Origin: Bryobacteraceae bacterium
Lineage (GTDB): Bacteria > Acidobacteriota > Terriglobia > Bryobacterales > Bryobacteraceae
Direction of reading: 5' to 3'
Assembly: GCA_025928545.1 (NCBI GenBank)
Contig: JAICJH010000005.1
Location: forward strand, 1-64,000
Length of the DNA stretch: 64,000 nt
This document shows positions 23,694-32,860 of this stretch, piece after piece (the stretch's first letter is position 1; each line of letters starts with the position of its first letter). A model generated the notes under the pieces. The model saw nothing but the letters and a program-made list of their open reading frames with translations, was not told the origin of the DNA and made no database searches. A program made the translations under genes and the position numbers.

Positions 23694-24253
23694 TCGTCGA
23701 CAACTACGACTCGTTCACCTATAACCTTGCGCACCTGGCGGCTTCCGTTACGGGTGAAATGCCGGTCGTCGTTCGTAACGACGAATGGAATTGGCCCGAG
23801 ATCGCAGCCCGGAATTTCGCCGCCATCGTGATTTCCCCCGGCCCCGGTCACCCGGCCAGGCCGCGCGATTTTGGAGTTTCAGGCGATGTCATCCGCCATG
23901 CGACCGTACCTGTTCTCGGCGTCTGCCTCGGACATCAGAGGATCGCGCTCGAATACGGCGGATCCGTCGTCCACGTGGAACCGGCTCACGGGAAGGTATG
24001 CGAGATCGAACATCACGGCGACGACGCGTTATTTCGAGGCGTTCCATCCCGGTTCGCCGCTGTCCGGTACCATTCACTTGCGGTCCGGGAACCGTTGCCC
24101 CCGGCGTTGCGCAAGATCGCCTGGACGACCGACGGCACCGTGATGGCGCTGCGGCACGTGTCGCGCCCGATCTGGGGCGTGCAGTTTCATCCGGAGTCAA
24201 TTCTGAGCGAATACGGCCCGGAGATCATGGGTAACTTCCTCGCTCATGCCTGA
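23669..24253 (+). CDS. pabA: Aminodeoxychorismate synthase glutamine amidotransferase
   Basis: A 194-residue class I glutamine amidotransferase of the PabA/TrpG type: LLIVDNYDSFTYNLAHL, ISPGPGHP, catalytic Cys86 in GVCLGHQ, and His174/Glu176 in QFHPES. It supplies ammonia from glutamine. The partner 8 bp overlapped downstream is PabB-like rather than TrpE-like and no other trp gene is near, so the folate (p-aminobenzoate) role is preferred; an amphibolic TrpG role cannot be excluded. The start is GTG 23669 within the end of the previous gene. Confidence 0.9.
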   Translation: MLRHLRLLIVDNYDSFTYNLAHLAASVTGEMPVVVRNDEWNWPEIAARNFAAIVISPGPGHPARPRDFGVSGDVIRHATVPVLGVCLGHQRIALEYGGSVVHVEPAHGKVCEIEHHGDDALFRGVPSRFAAVRYHSLAVREPLPPALRKIAWTTDGTVMALRHVSRPIWGVQFHPESILSEYGPEIMGNFLAHA

Positions 24254-25454
24254 CGCCGCGTCCTTCTGGCTGGATAGCTCGCTGGCGACGGAGCGCGATC
24301 ATCGATCGTTCCGAGGATCGTCCAACCAAACCGTTTCATACCGGGCCAGTGACCGGCAACTCACGATCCGGCGCGACGGCGATTGCGAGATCCGCACGCA
24401 ATCGCTCTTCGACTATCTGGACGAAGAACTGGCAGCCAACCGGGTGGAACCGGGGCCACCGTTTCCAGGCGGCTACGTCGGCTACTTCGGTTACGAACTG
24501 CGTTCCGACTGCGGATCCAGCGTCACCCACGCCTCGCCTTTTCCCGACGCGATGCTGATGCGGGTGGATGACGTGGTTCGATTCGAAGCTGAACAAACAC
24601 CGCACTGCGCCACGAAAACCGCCGCGATCCACCAGGCCATTCCGCGCCTGAGCCGTTCGGAATACCTCGACCGCATCTACGAATGCCTCGCATGCATTCG
24701 CGATGGGGAGGCTTACGAGCTCTGCCTGACCAACCAAATCGAGCTGGAATCGGCTACGCCCGCTACCCGTTATTACGAAACTCTGCGCCGCCTCAATCCG
24801 GCGCCTTACTCCGCATACCTGCGATTCGGCGATCTGGAAATCGCGTGTTCCTCGCCAGAGTGCTTCCTTCGCGTGGATGCGGATGGGCGGGTTGAATCAA
24901 GGCCGATCAAGGGCACCATCCGGCGCGGCGAAACTCCGGAATCGGATAAGCGCCTGCGGCACGAGCTCGCTACCCACCCCCGTTACCGCGCCGAGAACCT
25001 CATGATCACGGATCTGATCCGCAACGATCTAGGCCGCGTCGCACAGGCCGGCTCGGTTCAGGTCCCCGCCCTGATGGAAGTGGAAACCTACGCCACGGTG
25101 CATCAGCTGGTCAGCACGATCACCGCTCAACTGCGGCCCGGCCTGACGGCGGTCGATTGCCTGCGCGCGGCATTCCCCGGCGGCTCCATGACGGGCGCCC
25201 CGAAGCTGCGCGCCATGGAACTTCTCGACGCAATGGAGCCATCGGCGCGCGGAATCTATTCGGGCAGTATCGGCTACCTGGGGTTCGACGGCTCGGCCGA
25301 TCTCAACATCGTGATCCGCACGGCGGTTTTTCACCACGGCAAAGTCAGCATCGGAACGGGAGGCGCGATCGTCGCCGAATCCGATCCCGCCGGTGAGTGG
25401 GAGGAGACGCAGCTCAAAGCGTCGGCCCTGCTGCGCACATTCGACATGGCATAA
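24246..25454 (+). CDS. pabB: Aminodeoxychorismate synthase component I
   Basis: A 402-residue chorismate-binding enzyme. PIKGTIRRG (220-228) has the Lys (222) characteristic of PabB-type aminodeoxychorismate synthases, followed by ENLMITDLIRNDLGRV, PGGSMTGAPKLRAMELLDAME and GSADLNIVIRTAVF. It adds ammonia to chorismate to make 4-amino-4-deoxychorismate, the p-aminobenzoate precursor. It overlaps pabA by 8 bp. The pabC lyase gene, often fused or adjacent, is not in the window. Regulation is not visible. Confidence 0.92.
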   Translation: MPDAASFWLDSSLATERDHRSFRGSSNQTVSYRASDRQLTIRRDGDCEIRTQSLFDYLDEELAANRVEPGPPFPGGYVGYFGYELRSDCGSSVTHASPFPDAMLMRVDDVVRFEAEQTPHCATKTAAIHQAIPRLSRSEYLDRIYECLACIRDGEAYELCLTNQIELESATPATRYYETLRRLNPAPYSAYLRFGDLEIACSSPECFLRVDADGRVESRPIKGTIRRGETPESDKRLRHELATHPRYRAENLMITDLIRNDLGRVAQAGSVQVPALMEVETYATVHQLVSTITAQLRPGLTAVDCLRAAFPGGSMTGAPKLRAMELLDAMEPSARGIYSGSIGYLGFDGSADLNIVIRTAVFHHGKVSIGTGGAIVAESDPAGEWEETQLKASALLRTFDMA

Positions 25455-25478
25455 TTTCGGCAGGAGACAAGCGCAACC

Positions 25479-26168
25479 ATGGAGATCATCTGGCTCGGTC
25501 ACGGCACCGTTCAACTGGTATTACCGGGTGGCGAATCTCTGATTCTGGATCCGTGGACCGAGGGGAACCCTTCTTTTCCTCCCGATTATGAGATCCGCGA
25601 CTGCAATGCGATCCTGGTGTCGCATGGCCATTTCGATCACATCCACGATGCGGTCAGTCTGGCTAAGAAGTTCAATCCGAAAGTGGTCGGCATTTACGAG
25701 ACCTGCGCGTGGCTGACCAAACAGGGCGTGGAGCAGTGCAGCCCGATGAACAAGGGCGGCTCTCAGGTGGTGGGGTCGGTGACCGTCACCATGACGCACG
25801 CGGTGCACAGCTGCGGAATCACCGACACCGACGGCAGCCTCATTTATGGAGGCGAAGCGGCGGGTTACGTCATCAAAATACCCGACGGGCGTTCCATCTA
25901 TTTCGCCGGCGATACGAACGTGTTCAGCGACATGGCGCTGATTTCCGAACTGTATAAGCCGGACCTGGCGTTTCTGCCGGTGGGCGATCTTTTCACGATG
26001 GGACCGCGCGAGGCGGCGGTGGCGTGCCGTTTGCTGAATGTCCCGATTGTGGTGCCGATGCACTTCGGCACGTTCCCGGCGCTGACCGGCACTCCGGAGC
26101 ATTTGCAGAAACTTGCTCCGGAGACTGAGATCCGCGAGTTGAAGCCCGGCGAACCCCTGATCTGGTAG
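25479..26168 (+). CDS. UPF0173 metal-dependent hydrolase
   Basis: A 229-residue metallo-beta-lactamase-fold protein: MEIIWLGHGTVQL, LILDPW, the metal motif SHGHFDHIHD with His49/His51/Asp53/His54, YFAGDTNVF, and PMHFGTFPALTGT. These match the UPF0173 (YtkL-like) family of predicted hydrolases; the substrate is unknown. AGGAG lies 12 bases before the ATG. It follows pabB by 24 bp and may be cotranscribed. Confidence 0.88.
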   Translation: MEIIWLGHGTVQLVLPGGESLILDPWTEGNPSFPPDYEIRDCNAILVSHGHFDHIHDAVSLAKKFNPKVVGIYETCAWLTKQGVEQCSPMNKGGSQVVGSVTVTMTHAVHSCGITDTDGSLIYGGEAAGYVIKIPDGRSIYFAGDTNVFSDMALISELYKPDLAFLPVGDLFTMGPREAAVACRLLNVPIVVPMHFGTFPALTGTPEHLQKLAPETEIRELKPGEPLIW

Positions 26169-26267
26169 ATCCAGGCGGCCAGCAAATATTCAGTTGTCAA
26201 ATAGCAAGTGGCCGGAGCTCCTTGTCGGAGACGGCCACGGTACATCGTAATTACGGTACAGCGCAAC

Positions 26268-26870
26268 TCAGTTACTTCTGCCAACCAACCCTGCCGCGAA
26301 GAGGCGGTCGTCGACGCGCGACAGGCGCCGTTCGGCTCCTTTTTCCAGCAACGCTGTGTGCGGGATTTTCACCAGATGCTCGGCGATCACCCATAGCTCT
26401 TCTTCGGATGTCATCCAGCCGACCCGGTCGAAGCGCGCCAGATTCACCGGACGCGAAAATCTGCGCAGTGTTTTCTCGCGCTCCAGATTGAAATAGTGCT
26501 CGAAGTAGGACATCGCAAGTTCCCGCAACGTCTTGTACACCGGCTCGCGGAAACGCAGACCGGAATAGTTCGATTTGGCAATGGCTCCCCAGCGGTTGTG
26601 CTGCCGGAAGATTGCGAGCACGTGGTCGTCGTCGCGGACGGATTCGAGATCCAAAAGCAGCGGCGGAAAACCACCGACTCGCAGCGCGGCGGCGGCGAAC
26701 AGCGCGCCTTCGAGGCAGTGGGCGGTCGCGTCGCGAAGAACCCTGCGCGGGGAACGGATGGTTTCGCCGTCGACTTCCTTGTTATAGGCGATCTCGACGT
26801 CGAGAAAACGCTGGATTTTATCCGGCGTCTTCAGGGCGCGGAAGGCGCGCATTTCGGCTTTAGTCCACAT
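26268..26870 (-). CDS. Transglutaminase-like domain protein
   Basis: A 200-residue soluble protein. AHCLEGALFAAAALRVGGF with Cys52, followed by VRDDDHVLAIFRQHNRWGAIA with His83 and acidic residues, has the Cys-...-His order of the transglutaminase/papain-like fold. No signal peptide is seen. It is the last gene of metH - DUF4380 - this gene, starting two bases after the DUF4380 stop. I do not recognise a named family; peptide hydrolysis or amide transfer are possible activities but not shown. Confidence 0.68.
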   Translation of the reverse strand: MWTKAEMRAFRALKTPDKIQRFLDVEIAYNKEVDGETIRSPRRVLRDATAHCLEGALFAAAALRVGGFPPLLLDLESVRDDDHVLAIFRQHNRWGAIAKSNYSGLRFREPVYKTLRELAMSYFEHYFNLEREKTLRRFSRPVNLARFDRVGWMTSEEELWVIAEHLVKIPHTALLEKGAERRLSRVDDRLFAAGLVGRSN

Positions 26871-26872
26871 GT

Positions 26873-27811
26873 CTAATCCACATGGGACTGCAGCGTGTAA
26901 CGGTTCGCGGAGCCGACCTTATCGCCGATTTTCATGACCTGGAGCGGGCCCATGATTTCCAGTTCCACGTAAGGCTGGCCGCCCTTATCGGGATTGGTGT
27001 AGATGTTGAGACGCGCGCCTTTGTCGGGCCATTCGGCGCCTTCGGGCGGAGTGGATGTGCGTTCGATTTTGAGGCTCAGTCCGGCGCCGGTCCAGAGGAG
27101 CCAGTTGCCGTCCGTGCCCATTTTGGTGGATTTCGCGGGATCGCGACGGACGCGGACGCGGCCAGATTCCCGAGCAAGTTCGAAGATCGGAGCCGGGCTG
27201 AGGTTGGTGTAGCCGTTTTCGAAAACAGATTTGGCGACGGTTTCCGCGTAGACATTCTCGGGCGAGTTCAACTGAGTAATGGTCCAGATGCCGGTTTTGA
27301 CGGGGTCGCCCTGGACTTTTTCGTAAGTGGTGGCGATCGTCATCACCGGCGTGGATTTGTCGAGGGTAATCACGCGGCGTTCGCGGACTCCGTACGATGC
27401 ATCGACGGGCGTAGTGAGTGTAATCTCGGTGCCTTTGATTTCAATTGTGTTGACGGCGGCGTCGAAACCGGTTGGCGGAGGCCAGCCTCGTTTCTGTATC
27501 GTTGGCCATTCGGATTGTAGTTCCGGCCAGGATTTGTCGCCACCGAAGTTACCCCACTGTTGCGAAGTCGGCTCGACTGGTTTGCCATCGAGGTCGCGAT
27601 TGTTCCAGAACGGGCCTTCGGCGGGCCGGCCCGACTTGTCTAGCAAACTGAAGTTCATGACGCGACCGATGGAGGGAACGATTACGATCGCCGCAACCGG
27701 ATTTTCCAGGACGACAGCGTCGGCCCAGCCATGCCACGCGGTCTTCTCCACTTTCACCTGGGCCTGGAGCGAAACAGCCACTAACAGGACCAAGGCGAAG
27801 CGGATGGTCAC
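26873..27811 (-). CDS. Secreted DUF4380-like protein
   Basis: The start is GTG 27811, overlapping the metH TGA (GTGA), and gives a 312-residue protein with a clear signal peptide (VTIRFALVLLVAVSLQAQ). A longer open frame upstream lies inside metH and is not a start. The mature part begins AWHGWADAVVLENPVAAIVI and continues with SIGRVMNFSL and GPFWNNRDLDGKPVEP, as in DUF4380 proteins, which have a galactose-mutarotase-like beta-sandwich look. Trp and aromatic residues suggest sugar or glycan binding. The link with methionine synthase is puzzling and may be only positional. Confidence 0.75.
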   Translation of the reverse strand: MTIRFALVLLVAVSLQAQVKVEKTAWHGWADAVVLENPVAAIVIVPSIGRVMNFSLLDKSGRPAEGPFWNNRDLDGKPVEPTSQQWGNFGGDKSWPELQSEWPTIQKRGWPPPTGFDAAVNTIEIKGTEITLTTPVDASYGVRERRVITLDKSTPVMTIATTYEKVQGDPVKTGIWTITQLNSPENVYAETVAKSVFENGYTNLSPAPIFELARESGRVRVRRDPAKSTKMGTDGNWLLWTGAGLSLKIERTSTPPEGAEWPDKGARLNIYTNPDKGGQPYVELEIMGPLQVMKIGDKVGSANRYTLQSHVD

Positions 27812-30800
27812 GCGGCGGCCTCGGAGTCGCGATCGTCGGCCGCGGTGAAGTAGGCGCAATCGGGATGATGGAAAACGAGGGCGCTGACGCTGGCTTCCGG
27901 GTCCATCATCATGCCTTCGGTCAGTTCCACACCGATTTGTTCCGGTTGCAGGAGCTTCCAGATTCCCGCCTGATCGTCGAGATTGGGGCAGGCCGGATAA
28001 CCGAAGCTGTAACGCTTGCCGCGATAGCGCGAGGTGAAACGGTCCTGCATGGTCATGGTGTCTGGATCCGCGAAACCCCAGTCTTCGCGGATACGGCGGT
28101 GCAGCCACTCGGCGCAGGCTTCAGCGGTTTCGATGGCGAGAGCCTGGAGACCATGGGCGCGGAAGTAATCGCCATTTTGTTTGAACTCTTCGGCTTTTTC
28201 GCGCACGCCCGCGCCGGCCGTGACGACGAACATGGCGAGGTGATCGCGCTTGTTATCGGAGTTCGGCAGGATGTAGTCGCTCAGGCAAAGCCCGTTGGGC
28301 CGGGGCTGGCGTCCGAAATGAAAACTCTGGATCGGCTCGACGCCGCCTGGCGCGAAGAGGTGGATCGAGTTACCGTCGCGTTCGGCTTCGAAGAATTGCC
28401 AGAGAGCTTTCGGCTTCAGATAACTGACGGCCTCTTTCTTCAGCGATTCCATCAGGTTGTTCAGATCGAGCGCCTTCTGCTCGCCGGCCGCAAGATTTTT
28501 TTCGAAATTGCCTTTGTAGCCGAGATGCCGCCCGTACAGCATGAACGAATTAATGTAGCTCCAGATTCCGGTGCTGCCCGCGAGTTGAGGCACATCGCGG
28601 GCACGGCGATCGAGATACGGGACTACGGGAATGGGAATATCGATCCGCACTTTCGAACTGCGTTCGGTCGAGATCGTAACCGGTTCCAGCACGGCGACCG
28701 GTTCGGCAAAAGCTCCAGGAACGAGGTTGGTGTTCTTCGCGACGAGGGTGGCGCGCTCGTTGGGATCCATCAACTGATTCATCAGACGAAGACCCGTCAT
28801 GGCGTCTTTGGCGTAGCAGACGGCATCGCCATAGGCCGGCGCAATTTTGTTGACGGTGAACTTTTCCGAGAGAGCCGCGCCGCCAACCAGAATGGGCACG
28901 TTGATGCCCGCTTCTTTGAAATCGGTGGCGGTGAGCACCATCTGCTGGGCGCTTTTGACGAGGAGACCGGAGAGGCCAATGGCATCCGGCTTGTGTTCAC
29001 GGAAGCCCGCGATCAACTGATCGGAAGCGACTTTGATGCCCAGGTTCACGACGGTGTAGCCGTTATTCCCGAGAATGATTTCGACAAGGTTCTTGCCGAT
29101 ATCGTGAACATCGCCTTTGACGGTGGCGAGCAGAATCTTGCCACGGGCCGCGCTGTCCGCTTTGGTCATGAACTGTTCCAAATGGCCGACGGCGGCTTTC
29201 ATGGCTTCGGCGGATTGCAGCACTTCGGCAACGATCAATTCATTGGCGTTGAATAAGCGGCCGACTTCGGACATACCGGCCATGAGGGGGCCGTTGATGA
29301 TATCGAGCGGCTCGACGCCTTCCTGGCGCTTGAGTTCGAGGTCGGCGATGAGGCCTTCCTTGGTGCCTTCAATGATGTAGTTGGCGAGGCGCTGATCGAG
29401 CGGCAGATCGGCCGCCTTTTTCTTGACAACCTGGGTGCGGCCACGGAAGAATTCGGCGATCTTCGCGATGTGGTGCTGGTTGATTTCAGCTTTCTGTTCG
29501 GGCGTTTGTTCGCGCCAATCCTGAGGGGCCTGGATTTCCGGCGGCGGGGTATTGAACAGCAGCGATTCGGCGAGATGGCGCTCTTCTTCGGGAATGGAGG
29601 CGAAGCGTTCCAGCTTTTCGGCGTTGACGATAGCGAGATCGAGACCGGCTTTAGTGCAGTAATAGAGGAAGACCGAATTCACGACTTCGCGCGCGGAGGC
29701 GGGCAGACCGAAAGAGATATTGGATACACCGAGCGTGGTCTTCACGTACGGGATGTTGTCTTTGATCAGCTTCAGCGCTTCGATGGTTTCAACCGCGCCG
29801 CCAATGTAGTTGGTGTCGCCGGTCGCGCAGGGAAAGACCAGCGGATCGATGATGATGTCTTCGGGCGGGATGCCGTATTTATTGACGAGGAGATCGACCG
29901 AACGCTGTGCGACGGCCAGTTTGCGTTCGCGCGTAAAGGCCTGCGCCTGGAGTTTGTCTTCGTCAATGGTGCCGACCACCAGAGCCGCGCCGAACGATTT
30001 CGCCAGCGGACAGACGCGCTCGAATTTCTCTTCGCCGTCCTCGAGGTTCACCGAATTGATGATGCTCTTGCCCTGGCAATACGTCAGGGCGAGTTCGATG
30101 GCCTTGGGATCGGTGGTATCGATCATGACCGGCGCCTGAACGATGCGGATCAGTTTTTCGTAGAACTGCGGGATGTCCAGCATCTCATCGCGATCTGTAC
30201 TTTGCAGACAGACATCGATGACCTGAGCGCCATTCCTGACCTGGCGACGCGCGATTTCGACGGCCTCTTCCCACTTCTCCGCCGCAATCAGGTTTTTGAA
30301 GAGGCGCGATCCGATGACATTGGTACGTTCGCCGACGATCAACGGGCGGGCGCTTTCATCCGCTTCCACGAGTTCGACACCCGAGTAATATGCGCGGTGC
30401 GAATCGGGCTTGATCTGACGGGGCTTTTTGCCTTCCACCATCTTCGCGATGGCGGCAATGTGTTTATCGGTAGTGCCGCAGCAACCGCCGACGATATTGA
30501 GCCAGCCTTTGTTGGCGAAGACTTCGAGCTGGTGCGCGAGCGATTCCGGGGTTTCGAGATAGAGACCTTCGGAGGTGGGCAGGCCGGCGTTGGGATAGCA
30601 GGAAACCCGGGTGGAGGCCATGTTCGACAGACTGCGGATGTGGTCAGTCATGAACTCCGGACCGGTAGCGCAGTTGAGGCCGATGGAGAGCAGATCGTGA
30701 TGGCCGATGGAGGCGAACAGCGCTTCCGCGTTCTGGCCTGCGAGCATGGTGCCGGTGGGCTCAATGGTGCCGGAGACCATGACCGGAATTTTCCGGCCGG

Positions 30801-31365
30801 TTTCGTCGCGCAGATGTTCGATACCAAGCAGAGCAGCCTTCACGGTGCGGGTATCGTTCGAGGTTTCGATCAGGAAGATGTCAACGCCGCCATCGGCGAG
30901 AGCTTTGGCCTGATCGTAAAAGTTCTGAACGAGTTCGGGGAAAGTGATGCCGCCGACGACGCTGATGGCCTTGGTAGTGGGTCCAATGGAGCCGGCGACA
31001 AAGCGCGGCTTTTCGGGGGTGGAAAGTTCGTCGGCAGCTTCGCGGGCGAGTTGCGCGGCGCGGAGGTTGAGAGCGTAAGCTTCGTCTTCGACGTGATACT
31101 CGGCCAGGACGAGCGCAGTGCCGCCAAAGGTATTGGTTTCAATGATGTCGGACCCGGCGCGCAGATAGGCTTTGTGGATGTCGCGAATGACGTCCGGGCG
31201 GGTTTTAACCAGGTATTCGTTACAGCCTTCGAGGGCGTGGCCTCCGAAATCGGACGCAGTGAGATTGCGGTCCTGGAGCATGGTGCCCATCGCGCCATCG
31301 AGCACGAGGATACGGGTAGCGAGGGCGTCGGTGAGCGCCTCCTGACGTTGTTCAAAACTATTCAC
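27808..31365 (-). CDS. metH: Cobalamin-dependent methionine synthase
   Basis: The 1,185-residue protein has all four MetH modules in order. The homocysteine domain (1-330) has zinc-site cysteines GLNCATGP and GGCCGT. The pterin-binding domain spans roughly 345-610. The B12 cap and cobalamin domain contain DVHDIGKNLVEIILGNNGY with the axial-ligand His. The activation (AdoMet) domain from about 880 contains YRGKRYSFGYPACPNL. It methylates homocysteine from methyltetrahydrofolate, linking to the folate genes nearby. The start is GTG 31365, preceded by TATCAT 12 bases upstream and no strong Shine-Dalgarno. No cobalamin or SAM riboswitch was found in the 100 bp upstream. Length is close to E. coli MetH (about 1,227). 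Confidence 0.97.
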   Translation of the reverse strand: MNSFEQRQEALTDALATRILVLDGAMGTMLQDRNLTASDFGGHALEGCNEYLVKTRPDVIRDIHKAYLRAGSDIIETNTFGGTALVLAEYHVEDEAYALNLRAAQLAREAADELSTPEKPRFVAGSIGPTTKAISVVGGITFPELVQNFYDQAKALADGGVDIFLIETSNDTRTVKAALLGIEHLRDETGRKIPVMVSGTIEPTGTMLAGQNAEALFASIGHHDLLSIGLNCATGPEFMTDHIRSLSNMASTRVSCYPNAGLPTSEGLYLETPESLAHQLEVFANKGWLNIVGGCCGTTDKHIAAIAKMVEGKKPRQIKPDSHRAYYSGVELVEADESARPLIVGERTNVIGSRLFKNLIAAEKWEEAVEIARRQVRNGAQVIDVCLQSTDRDEMLDIPQFYEKLIRIVQAPVMIDTTDPKAIELALTYCQGKSIINSVNLEDGEEKFERVCPLAKSFGAALVVGTIDEDKLQAQAFTRERKLAVAQRSVDLLVNKYGIPPEDIIIDPLVFPCATGDTNYIGGAVETIEALKLIKDNIPYVKTTLGVSNISFGLPASAREVVNSVFLYYCTKAGLDLAIVNAEKLERFASIPEEERHLAESLLFNTPPPEIQAPQDWREQTPEQKAEINQHHIAKIAEFFRGRTQVVKKKAADLPLDQRLANYIIEGTKEGLIADLELKRQEGVEPLDIINGPLMAGMSEVGRLFNANELIVAEVLQSAEAMKAAVGHLEQFMTKADSAARGKILLATVKGDVHDIGKNLVEIILGNNGYTVVNLGIKVASDQLIAGFREHKPDAIGLSGLLVKSAQQMVLTATDFKEAGINVPILVGGAALSEKFTVNKIAPAYGDAVCYAKDAMTGLRLMNQLMDPNERATLVAKNTNLVPGAFAEPVAVLEPVTISTERSSKVRIDIPIPVVPYLDRRARDVPQLAGSTGIWSYINSFMLYGRHLGYKGNFEKNLAAGEQKALDLNNLMESLKKEAVSYLKPKALWQFFEAERDGNSIHLFAPGGVEPIQSFHFGRQPRPNGLCLSDYILPNSDNKRDHLAMFVVTAGAGVREKAEEFKQNGDYFRAHGLQALAIETAEACAEWLHRRIREDWGFADPDTMTMQDRFTSRYRGKRYSFGYPACPNLDDQAGIWKLLQPEQIGVELTEGMMMDPEASVSALVFHHPDCAYFTAADDRDSEAAA

Positions 31366-31464
31366 GGGTATCTCTTTATGATAGCCGAATGGGCGCGCAG
31401 CTCCGGCGGAACAGCCGCTAATGCGGGCCGATCTGCGCCGCTGAGAAGGTTTGAAGGCATAGGA

Positions 31465-32145
31465 TCAGGCTGCTTTGGGCAAATCCAGCGGGGAAGTGCC
31501 AACTCCGTAGCGCTTCAGGCGGTGGTAGAAGTCGATGTAGGAGTCGATTTCCTCATTCGAAAAAACGAATCCATCTTTGGCCGGATCGTACGGTAAGCGC
31601 CTTTCTTTGGCGAGAATACTGAGGAGGCGGGCTTCTTCGAGTTTTTTGGCGCGTTCGGCTTTGCGCTCTGCCTGGAGCTTCTGGAGCTGGTCGAAATGCT
31701 TCTGGAAGGCGCGGTGGATGCGCTGCTCGTAGAGCGAGAGGAGTTCCAGGGTTTTCGCGTGGTCGCGGACAGTCTGGGCTTCGGTGATGGCGTCGTTGAT
31801 TTCGGGGTGGTGCGCGTCGTAGTTATCGCCGGTGCCGTCGAAGTGGCCGAGGGAGATGATGTTGTTGGACTGTGCGCGGGCGTAATTGAGACGCCAGGCG
31901 TCTTCGGCTACGGAACTGGCGAGGAATTCCTCGATGGAGCCCACGGGTTGGAGGTCGGCCATCATTTTGGAGCAGAAGGCGTCGTGCTGGATGCGACCTT
32001 CTTCGGTCATGACGGTGACCTGCGCGGTGACGCCGTGACGACGAGCGTTCTGGCAGGATATGCTTTTGCCGTCGATGCTGGTGGGGCCTTTGCTTTTTTG
32101 GGCGTTGGCCTGGTTGGCGGCGAGTTGTTTTGCGGATACGGGCAT
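31465..32145 (-). CDS. Uncharacterised HGVTA-motif protein
   Basis: A 226-residue soluble protein. The N-terminus (AANQANAQKSKGPTSIDGKS, then CQNARRHGVTAQ) matches a conserved opening seen in many Acidobacteriota and Planctomycetes hypothetical proteins (NA..S.GP.T.EGK....NA..HG.TA). The middle is a long helical region with a Lys/Glu/Arg-rich coiled coil (LQAERKAERAKKLEEARLL). No function is assigned. AGGA lies nine to ten bases before the ATG. It stands upstream of metH on the same strand, with a 99-bp gap. Confidence 0.7.
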   Translation of the reverse strand: MPVSAKQLAANQANAQKSKGPTSIDGKSISCQNARRHGVTAQVTVMTEEGRIQHDAFCSKMMADLQPVGSIEEFLASSVAEDAWRLNYARAQSNNIISLGHFDGTGDNYDAHHPEINDAITEAQTVRDHAKTLELLSLYEQRIHRAFQKHFDQLQKLQAERKAERAKKLEEARLLSILAKERRLPYDPAKDGFVFSNEEIDSYIDFYHRLKRYGVGTSPLDLPKAA

Positions 32146-32537
32146 TTTGGTTTGTCCTGTTTGTCAGTCTCTGTTGTGGGATTTTCCTATCCCTCAGCCG
32201 CTTTTTTAGCAGGCGGAACTGCACCAAAAGTGGGCATATTTGGGTAAGTTGTTGGTTCTATAGGCGGAAAATAGTTGAATTTCGTTGTCACCGGAATTCC
32301 GGGTTCCTGCGGAACGCTCAACGATGCCACTAACTACCTGTGCGAGGCGGACTACAATATGGGCATAGTGCGAAACCCGGAAAGCTGATGCACGTCCGGC
32401 TATCCCCGATGAAGCCATCAAGCTCGTCATACGCGTGAAGCCGACCGCCGAGATGCCGCGCCCAGGCAGGAATCGAATGTGAATGAAATGGACGCTGAGT
32501 ATGGGCCTCTCCGCCGCAGGAAAGGAACTAGAGCAAA
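32146..32537. other. Intergenic region with two short remnant-like frames
   Basis: No recognisable gene. A 37-codon frame from TTG 32275 to TGA 32388 reads LNFVVTGIPGSCGTLNDATN and on, and a 37-codon startless frame (32372-32482) reads ETRKADARPAIPDEAIKLVI and on. Both look more like protein than random GC-rich sequence, so they may be a decayed gene or small ORFs. No family was recognised. Confidence 0.3.
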
Positions 32538-32795
32538 GTGAGCGCACCCGAAAAGGACTGGAACGCAAGATTCGAAGTAGCGCAAGCAAAACCGCGCGCC
32601 TGGCGAATTTGGGTCGGGCTCATTCTCATCGCGGGCAAGACATACGGAATTGTTACTTCAGATGGACTTTTAAACTCCCCCGATTCGGCTGAACGCTACG
32701 GCGCGTGGTTCGGAGACTTTCTGGTATTTGCTCCAGCGATCTGGCTGATCTATACCGGATTCAAACCAGCAAAAGTAAGAATCCCAAAAGACTGA
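32538..32795 (+). CDS. Small two-helix membrane protein
   Basis: GTG 32538 starts an 85-residue protein with two hydrophobic stretches (RIWVGLILIAGKTYGIV and FGDFLVFAPAIWLIYTGFK) around a short charged loop. AGGAA lies some twelve bases upstream. Nothing identifies a family. The codon use is ordinary for the window, so it is probably real, but the start is uncertain. Confidence 0.5.
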   Translation: MSAPEKDWNARFEVAQAKPRAWRIWVGLILIAGKTYGIVTSDGLLNSPDSAERYGAWFGDFLVFAPAIWLIYTGFKPAKVRIPKD

Positions 32796-32860
32796 GCCGT
32801 CGGAATCCGGCACGCCGAGCGTCCATCGTCGAAAACGGCTATGATCGGCGAATTCGGTAT

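Noticed and set aside
26873-28108. Longer version of the DUF4380-like protein starting inside metH
   Set aside because: The extra 99 residues are metH in another frame; GTG 27811 gives a clean signal peptide and GTGA coupling.
31366-31464. Cobalamin or SAM riboswitch before metH
   Set aside because: The region forms nested stems (GCGCAG/CTGCGC, CGGC/GCCG), but lacks the B12 box or SAM-I core, and a TATCAT lies very near the start codon.
29470-31596. Very long plus-strand open frame (about 700 codons) antisense to metH, and a second at 27865-29256
   Set aside because: They lie exactly opposite a full-length metH with strong motifs and have no family features; GC-rich codon bias opens antisense frames.
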